Positions 58,675 through 64,000 of a DNA stretch of 64,000 nucleotides are shown here, piece by piece. The DNA comes from Flavobacteriaceae bacterium. GTDB lineage: Bacteria > Bacteroidota > Bacteroidia > Flavobacteriales > Flavobacteriaceae. Positions within the stretch are counted from its first letter, which is position 1; every line of letters starts with the position of its first letter. Both the position numbers and the translations under genes were made by a program. The notes beneath the pieces were generated by a model, which saw only the letters and a program-made list of their open reading frames with translations, searched no databases and was not told the DNA's origin. Where the stretch lies: positions 62,001 through 126,000 of the forward strand of contig CANKLE010000004.1 of assembly GCA_947483075.1 (NCBI GenBank). Reading direction: 5' to 3'.

Positions 58675-59721
58675 TTAGCGTTTTATTCCTTGTTTGCTTA
58701 CCCATGCCACATATTTCTGACGATTTACTTCGTGTTGGGCTGGCGTAACAGCAAATTCGTGGTAGCCAAACCGAGTTACGCTGGCGCAAAAATAGATGTA
58801 GTGGTGTTGGGCTGGGTTTAATACCGCATCAATGGCTGATATGTCGGGCATGGCAATAGGGCCCGGAGGCAAACCATTAAATTTATAGGTGTTGTACAGC
58901 GAATTGGTTTCTAAATCCTTATACAATACCCGTTTGATTACCCGGTTAAAATCATTCGAAACTAACTTAACGGCATAGATAACCGTAGGATCTGCTTCTA
59001 ATTTCATTCCGATGTGCAAGCGATTCAAATAGACGCCAGCCACAATAGGACGTTCATCGGCTTTTACAGTTTCTTTGTGCACAATAGAAGCCAAAGTGAT
59101 TACTTCTTCTGGGTTTAATTGCAGTTTTTTTGCTTTTTCTAATCGAGCGGGAGTCCAGAATTTATGGTATTCTTTGGCCATTTTATCGCGAAACGCCACC
59201 GCCGAGGTGTTCCAAAAAAATTCATAGGAATTCGGAATAAACAACGCCAACACATTGTTTTTGGTCATGCCATTTTCGGCCAAAAATTGGGGATCCAAAC
59301 AGGCGTTCATCACCGACAAGCTATCGGCTTCTAATTGTTCCCCGATGCGTCCGGCAAAATTCTCCAAACGTTCTTGGTTGTTAAAGGCCAACTTTACCGG
59401 TAAATTTTGACGCAAGGCATTGACAATTTCGTTGCTGTTCATTCCGTTTTTTACTAAAAAACGACCGGCTTTATCTTTTCTATCTGGGTAAGATTTTTTT
59501 TGCGCCACCCGATCAAATTTGTCGAGGTCATCTACATAGGGAGCTACAGCTGCTTTAACCTGCTCATAGCTGGCGCCTGTTGGAATTTTTACATACACTT
59601 CGCTTTCGGCAAATTTGGTATTGGAAGCGAAAATGGTGCGGTACAAATAAATGCCGTATCCAACCAAGCCTATTAAAACAAAGGCTGATAGACTATAAAT
59701 GATTTTTTTTGTGTTCAACAT
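58675..59721 (-). CDS. mltG: Endolytic transglycosylase MltG
   Basis: EEVITLASIVHKETVKADERPIVAGVYLNRLHIGMKLEADPTVIYA...YNTYKFNGLPPGPIAMPDISAIDAVLNP. Confidence 0.94.
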   Translation of the reverse strand: MLNTKKIIYSLSAFVLIGLVGYGIYLYRTIFASNTKFAESEVYVKIPTGASYEQVKAAVAPYVDDLDKFDRVAQKKSYPDRKDKAGRFLVKNGMNSNEIVNALRQNLPVKLAFNNQERLENFAGRIGEQLEADSLSVMNACLDPQFLAENGMTKNNVLALFIPNSYEFFWNTSAVAFRDKMAKEYHKFWTPARLEKAKKLQLNPEEVITLASIVHKETVKADERPIVAGVYLNRLHIGMKLEADPTVIYAVKLVSNDFNRVIKRVLYKDLETNSLYNTYKFNGLPPGPIAMPDISAIDAVLNPAQHHYIYFCASVTRFGYHEFAVTPAQHEVNRQKYVAWVSKQGIKR

Positions 59722-59727
59722 GCTAAA

Positions 59728-60258
59728 CTATTTAGTAAAAATATATTGGTACATCGCTTCGTCTTTGTATTCGCCACAAACGAGGTTCCATTGTTTTTTG
59801 ACGCCAATCTCGTGAAAGCCAAATTTAGTAAAAAGGGCTGTGCTGGCCGTATTATCAGAACCAATATTGGCATACAATTGATGTAAATTTAAATGGGTTT
59901 GGGCATACTGCATCAACAAAGCCAGGGCGCCCGATCCGATTCCTGTATTGCGGCACAGTTTGTCATAAATGAGCACGCCTACTCCTGCTCGGTGATGGGC
60001 GGGTTCAAAATCAAACAAATCGATCATGCCAATGGGAAGTTCGTTTGATTTGAGGCAAATCACAAAACGCAGTTGCTTGGTTTCATAAATATCTTGATGG
60101 GCATTCTCTAGGTATTGACGAATCAAAAAACGACTGTAAGGGGTTTTCGTATGGCTAATTTCCCAAACCGTTTCGTCATTTTCGATTTCGTAAATGAAAT
60201 CTAAATCTTCGGGTTCGAGGGCGCGGAGAAATAAGGTCTGGTTTTCTAGTGTTTTCAT
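59728..60258 (-). CDS. GNAT family N-acetyltransferase (RimJ/RimL-like)
   Basis: LFLRALEPEDLDFIYEIEND...GVGVLIYDKLCRNTGIGSGALALLMQYA...FTKFGFHEIGVKKQW. Confidence 0.9.
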   Translation of the reverse strand: MKTLENQTLFLRALEPEDLDFIYEIENDETVWEISHTKTPYSRFLIRQYLENAHQDIYETKQLRFVICLKSNELPIGMIDLFDFEPAHHRAGVGVLIYDKLCRNTGIGSGALALLMQYAQTHLNLHQLYANIGSDNTASTALFTKFGFHEIGVKKQWNLVCGEYKDEAMYQYIFTK

Positions 60259-61047
60259 TTATTCGGGAATTGAAAGTTCACCTGAAAACACAAACTGGGC
60301 GGGTCCTGTAAGCAGTACTTCTTGGTAGGTGCCGTCAATTTCAATAAAGGATACCGTTAAATTACCGCCAGGAGTATGTAACTCAACAGCCGTTGCGGTT
60401 GTGTGCTGCAATTTATGCATGGCTATGGCTACGGCGGTTACCCCAGTGCCACAAGACAAGGTTTCATTTTCAACCCCACGTTCGTAGGTGCGCACCGCAA
60501 ACGTATTGGCCGAAATGGGCTCAACAAAATTGACATTTGAACCCGCAGATCCGTACAATTCACCATAGCGAATGGCAGCACCGGCTTTATTTACCGGATA
60601 TGCAGCTAATTCTGTAACGACTTGCACATGATGCGGCGAACCAGTATTTAAAAAGACATAATCGGGGTGTACGGCAACTTCAGATACTGATTTCATTTGC
60701 AAGGCAATTTCCCCTTGCGCGGTATATTGTGCAAAATGGGGGCCGTCGGGGGCCTCAAAGTTCATTTCCTGATCTATCAACCCCAATTTTTTGGCAAAGG
60801 CCACAAAGCATCGCCCGCCATTGCCGCACATCGAACTCAAATTGCCATCAGAATTGTAATACACCATGCTGTATTGGCCTGGAAAATTTTCTTCCAACAA
60901 AATTAATCCATCGGCGCCAATGCCAAAATTGCGATGGCACAGTTGGGCTACCGCACGGGCATTTGATTTAGGAAATAGGGCTGTTCTATTATCAATCAGG
61001 ATAAAATCGTTGCCCGTGCCGTGGTATTTATAAAAAGGGATAGTCAT
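60259..61047 (-). CDS. dapF: Diaminopimelate epimerase
   Basis: FYKYHGTGNDFILIDNR...YNSDGNLSSMCGNGGRCFVAFAKKLG...YERGVENETLSCGTGVTAVAIA. Confidence 0.96.
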   Translation of the reverse strand: MTIPFYKYHGTGNDFILIDNRTALFPKSNARAVAQLCHRNFGIGADGLILLEENFPGQYSMVYYNSDGNLSSMCGNGGRCFVAFAKKLGLIDQEMNFEAPDGPHFAQYTAQGEIALQMKSVSEVAVHPDYVFLNTGSPHHVQVVTELAAYPVNKAGAAIRYGELYGSAGSNVNFVEPISANTFAVRTYERGVENETLSCGTGVTAVAIAMHKLQHTTATAVELHTPGGNLTVSFIEIDGTYQEVLLTGPAQFVFSGELSIPE

Positions 61048-61080
61048 GCTTTGTTTTAACGAAAACAAATGTACAAATTA

Positions 61081-61099
61081 TACCCAAACCGCTTGGGTA
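61081..61099. promoter_or_regulatory. 7-bp inverted repeat TACCCAA-ACCGC-TTGGGTA between dapF and the HtrA gene
   Basis: Read directly in the divergent intergenic region. Confidence 0.4.
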
Positions 61100-61229
61100 A
61101 AAATACCACAATCCAAAACTATTAATAAAACGTTAAGGGCTGTTAAACGAGCGTTAAACTGTTTTTGGCCAATCATATCTTTTCTATTTTTACGTTCATT
61201 AAATTACCAATAACCTAAAATACATTCGT

Positions 61230-62630
61230 ATGAACAACAATTCAAAATTAGTTTTAGTAGCCCTGTTAAGCGGTGTGACTACCTTGGCTGGGTACAAAGT
61301 ATTTCTGGACGACAACAGCATATTTGCTAAAAAAAGTATTGTGACACAAGCGCCTGCCCAATTCGGCAGAACGGTAGGTTTAGGCACCGAAGTGCTCGAT
61401 TTTACAGCCGCCGCCGACAAAACCATACATACGGTAGTGCACGTAAAAAATGTATCCTTTCGGACGGTTTCCAATCCGTTGATGGATTTTTTCTACGGAT
61501 TTCAGGGTGGACAAATGCAACAGCAAGAACAAGTAGGTACCGGTTCTGGCGTAATCATTTCAGAAGACGGCTATATCGTAACCAATAACCACGTGGTAAA
61601 AGACGCCTCAGAAATTGAAATCACGTTGAATAACAAAAAAACATTCAAAGCCAAACTGGTGGGTACGGATTCAAAAATGGATATTGCCCTATTAAAAATT
61701 GACAGCAACGAAAAATTACCCTACTCGGTTTTTGCCGATTCGGATGCCGTAAAAATTGGCGAATGGGTATTGGCCGTTGGAAATCCGTACAACTTAACCT
61801 CAACAGTAACCGCAGGGATTGTATCGGCCAAAGCCAGAAACCTAGACACCAATGGCATTCAATCATTTATTCAGACCGATGCGGCAGTAAACCCCGGAAA
61901 CAGTGGAGGAGCCTTAGTGAACACCCGAGGCGAATTGATTGGGATCAACACGATGATTTCTTCACAAACCGGTTCTTATATTGGGTATTCGTTTGCAGTA
62001 CCTTCAAACATAACCCGAAAAATAATTGAAGACATCATGGAGTTTGGGAATGTACAACGGGGAATTCTAGGTGTAGAAGGCGGAGAACTCAACGGCAATG
62101 CTTCTAAAGATTTGGGCATCAGCGAGACCGAAGGATTTTACATCAAAAAAGTAAATAAAAATTCGGGAGCAGAAAAAGCCGGATTGACCAAAGGCGACAT
62201 CATCAAAAAAATTGATAACCAAACCGTATCAACCTATGCCGAACTTTCGGGCTACATCAACACCAAACGACCCAATGATAAAGTTGTCGTTACTTTTGTT
62301 CGAGACGGAAAAACAATAACTGCCAGCGTAGTTTTAACCAAAAACGAGCTGTTTAATACCGAATTTAAGGGCATTGAAATGGAAAACATAGATGCTTCAG
62401 ACAAGAAAAAGTTCCGCATTGATTCGGGTGTAAAAATCAAAGAAATCACCAATGAAAATTTGAAACCCTACTACGAAGAATTAAAAGGAAACATTATTAT
62501 CAGCATTGACAACGTGCCGGTAAATGACGTAGAATCGGCTTCTAGAATTTTGAACAAGAAAGACGAAAACCAAAGCATCAGCATCGAAATGCTCAACAAA
62601 ATTGGGCAACGCATTCGCATTATTATTTAA
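61230..62630 (+). CDS. Periplasmic serine protease, HtrA/DegP family with PDZ domains
   Basis: GTGSGVIISEDGYIVTNNHVVKDASEIEITL...DIALLKID...QTDAAVNPGNSGGALVNTRGELIGINT; PDZ GAEKAGLTKGDIIKKID. Confidence 0.94.
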   Translation: MNNNSKLVLVALLSGVTTLAGYKVFLDDNSIFAKKSIVTQAPAQFGRTVGLGTEVLDFTAAADKTIHTVVHVKNVSFRTVSNPLMDFFYGFQGGQMQQQEQVGTGSGVIISEDGYIVTNNHVVKDASEIEITLNNKKTFKAKLVGTDSKMDIALLKIDSNEKLPYSVFADSDAVKIGEWVLAVGNPYNLTSTVTAGIVSAKARNLDTNGIQSFIQTDAAVNPGNSGGALVNTRGELIGINTMISSQTGSYIGYSFAVPSNITRKIIEDIMEFGNVQRGILGVEGGELNGNASKDLGISETEGFYIKKVNKNSGAEKAGLTKGDIIKKIDNQTVSTYAELSGYINTKRPNDKVVVTFVRDGKTITASVVLTKNELFNTEFKGIEMENIDASDKKKFRIDSGVKIKEITNENLKPYYEELKGNIIISIDNVPVNDVESASRILNKKDENQSISIEMLNKIGQRIRIII

Positions 62631-62652
62631 GGTTATTTTTTATTGTTTCGGA

Positions 62653-62684
62653 AAAGCCTGTTGCCTGTCAACAGGCTTTTTTTT
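62653..62684 (+). terminator. Rho-independent terminator of the HtrA gene
   Basis: aaaagcctgttgcctgtcaacaggctttttttt. Confidence 0.85.
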
Positions 62685-62743
62685 GTAGAAAAGTAAGCCT
62701 AAAAAAAAACACCAAAATCCTTTACGAAATCGATTGAAATGGG

Positions 62744-62751
62744 TACTTTTG
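62744..62751 (+). promoter_or_regulatory. -7 element TACTTTTG for GAPDH
   Basis: 42 nt upstream of the GAPDH ATG; -33 element not obvious. Confidence 0.45.
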
Positions 62752-62792
62752 CCGCATTCTAACACAAAACAAACCAACAATTTTTATCCTTT

Positions 62793-64000
62793 ATGAGTAC
62801 ACTTAGTGCCTACGAAAAAGAAATTGCCTTTCAGTCTAGTCGACGACGAGCTGGCGTAGAATTAATTAAAATCATCAGCGATTTGTGGTACGACAAATCG
62901 ATCGAAATGGTGTTGTTTCGCAATCAATTACTCAACCTCAACGTGAGTGAAATTTTGAACTTACATGATTATGCGGGGGAATTTGTGGGAAAACCCATTT
63001 CAATTTTTGATTCGGTCGAAATTGGCAATGCCATTTATTCTATGAATTTACCGCCAGCCAAATTGGATATTGGAAAATTAACCTATGAATTTCACAAAGG
63101 AGATAACAAGCACAATAACGCAACCGCCTTTGTGTTGAACAAATTAAAAAAGGCACAGGATTTTAAAAATAACGAACCCAAAGATGTGGTCTTGTATGGG
63201 TTTGGGCGTATTGGCCGATTGTTGGCCCGTGAATTGCTTTCTAAAACAGGCAAAGGCACACAATTGCGACTTCGGGCTATTGTGACCCGAGATAAAAACG
63301 ATGCGGTTACCCTAGAAAAAAGAGCTTCTTTGTTGCGTTATGATTCGATTCATGGAGATTTTCAAGGATCTGTTGTGGCAGATGCAGAAAACAACACCTT
63401 ATTGATTAATGGCACAACGGTACATATGATTGCCGCAGCGGCTCCCGAAGAAATTGATTATACCATTTATGGTTTTGACAATGCGTTAGTCATTGATAAT
63501 ACAGGAGCATTTACAAATGACGAAGCACTTTCGCGTCATCTTAAATCGAAAGGAGTTTCTAAAGTATTGCTTACGGCTCCGGGTAAAGGCATGCCCAACA
63601 TTGTACACGGCGTAAACCACTTGGACTACAATCCAGATGAGCTCGATTTATTCTCGGCTGCATCCTGTACGACCAATGCGATTACCCCTATTTTGAAAGC
63701 AATCGAAGATACATTAGTGGTGGTAAAAGGTCATTTAGAAACGATACACGCCTACACCAATGACCAAAATTTGGTCGACAACATGCACAAAAAATACCGA
63801 CGCGGAAGAGCAGCGGGATTAAACATGGTAATCACCGAAACGGGCGCTGGTGCTGCGGTGGCCAAAGCTTTGCCTTCCTTGGCCGGAAAACTCACTTCGA
63901 ATGCCATACGCGTGCCGGTTCCAAACGGCTCTTTGGTGGTGCTAAATTTGGAAGTTTCACGAGCTACTTCTGTAAAAGAGATCAATTCGATCATGAAAAA
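62793..64000 (+). CDS. Glyceraldehyde-3-phosphate dehydrogenase with long N-terminal extension (3' end beyond window)
   Basis: Open-ended frame missing from ORF track; MSTLSAYEKEIAFQSSRRRAGVELIKIISDLWYDKSIEM...DVVLYGFGRIGRLLARELL...SAASCTTNAITPILKAIED...GRAAGLNMVITETGAGAAVAKALPSL. Confidence 0.93.
   Translation, partial: MSTLSAYEKEIAFQSSRRRAGVELIKIISDLWYDKSIEMVLFRNQLLNLNVSEILNLHDYAGEFVGKPISIFDSVEIGNAIYSMNLPPAKLDIGKLTYEFHKGDNKHNNATAFVLNKLKKAQDFKNNEPKDVVLYGFGRIGRLLARELLSKTGKGTQLRLRAIVTRDKNDAVTLEKRASLLRYDSIHGDFQGSVVADAENNTLLINGTTVHMIAAAAPEEIDYTIYGFDNALVIDNTGAFTNDEALSRHLKSKGVSKVLLTAPGKGMPNIVHGVNHLDYNPDELDLFSAASCTTNAITPILKAIEDTLVVVKGHLETIHAYTNDQNLVDNMHKKYRRGRAAGLNMVITETGAGAAVAKALPSLAGKLTSNAIRVPVPNGSLVVLNLEVSRATSVKEINSIMK

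Overview
This 64-kb window looks like chromosomal DNA from a Flavobacteriia/Bacteroidetes bacterium, probably Flavobacterium-like. The evidence is T9SS C-terminal sorting domains, TAnnTTTG-type promoters, TonB receptor/plug proteins, type B L31 and DUF4199/DUF4290/DUF5686 genes. Most of it is housekeeping: mtaB, rpmE2, phosphosugar mutase, MsbA-like ABC, zapA, rny, xerD, aroQ, murA, recQ, fmt, HU, hisS, prmC, ribD, dnaA, mltG, dapF, an HtrA protease, and a 3'-truncated GAPDH at the right edge. The most accessory-looking part is about 18.2-27.6 kb, all on the minus strand. It holds an SBBP-like repeat T9SS protein, two paralogous DLDLYVKTP lipoproteins, a 7TM-DISM histidine kinase/LuxR regulator pair and several small outer-membrane proteins. 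A second accessory block at 40-47 kb carries two T9SS cell-surface proteins. Non-coding signals: a tRNA(CAT), a likely 6S-type RNA between zapA and rny, a structured element at about 6.23-6.30 kb, a near-identical palindrome TACCCA-TTTG-TGGGTA at two sites flanking the two-component system, a heptamer repeat inserted in frame in prmC, and an octamer repeat array next to mtaB. I found no CRISPR array, transposase, prophage or rRNA. No clear new multi-gene defence-type system is visible. The best candidates for something undescribed are the two-component/palindrome/lipoprotein module and the structured intergenic RNAs. Everything was read by eye from the sequence and ORF track; no searches were run.
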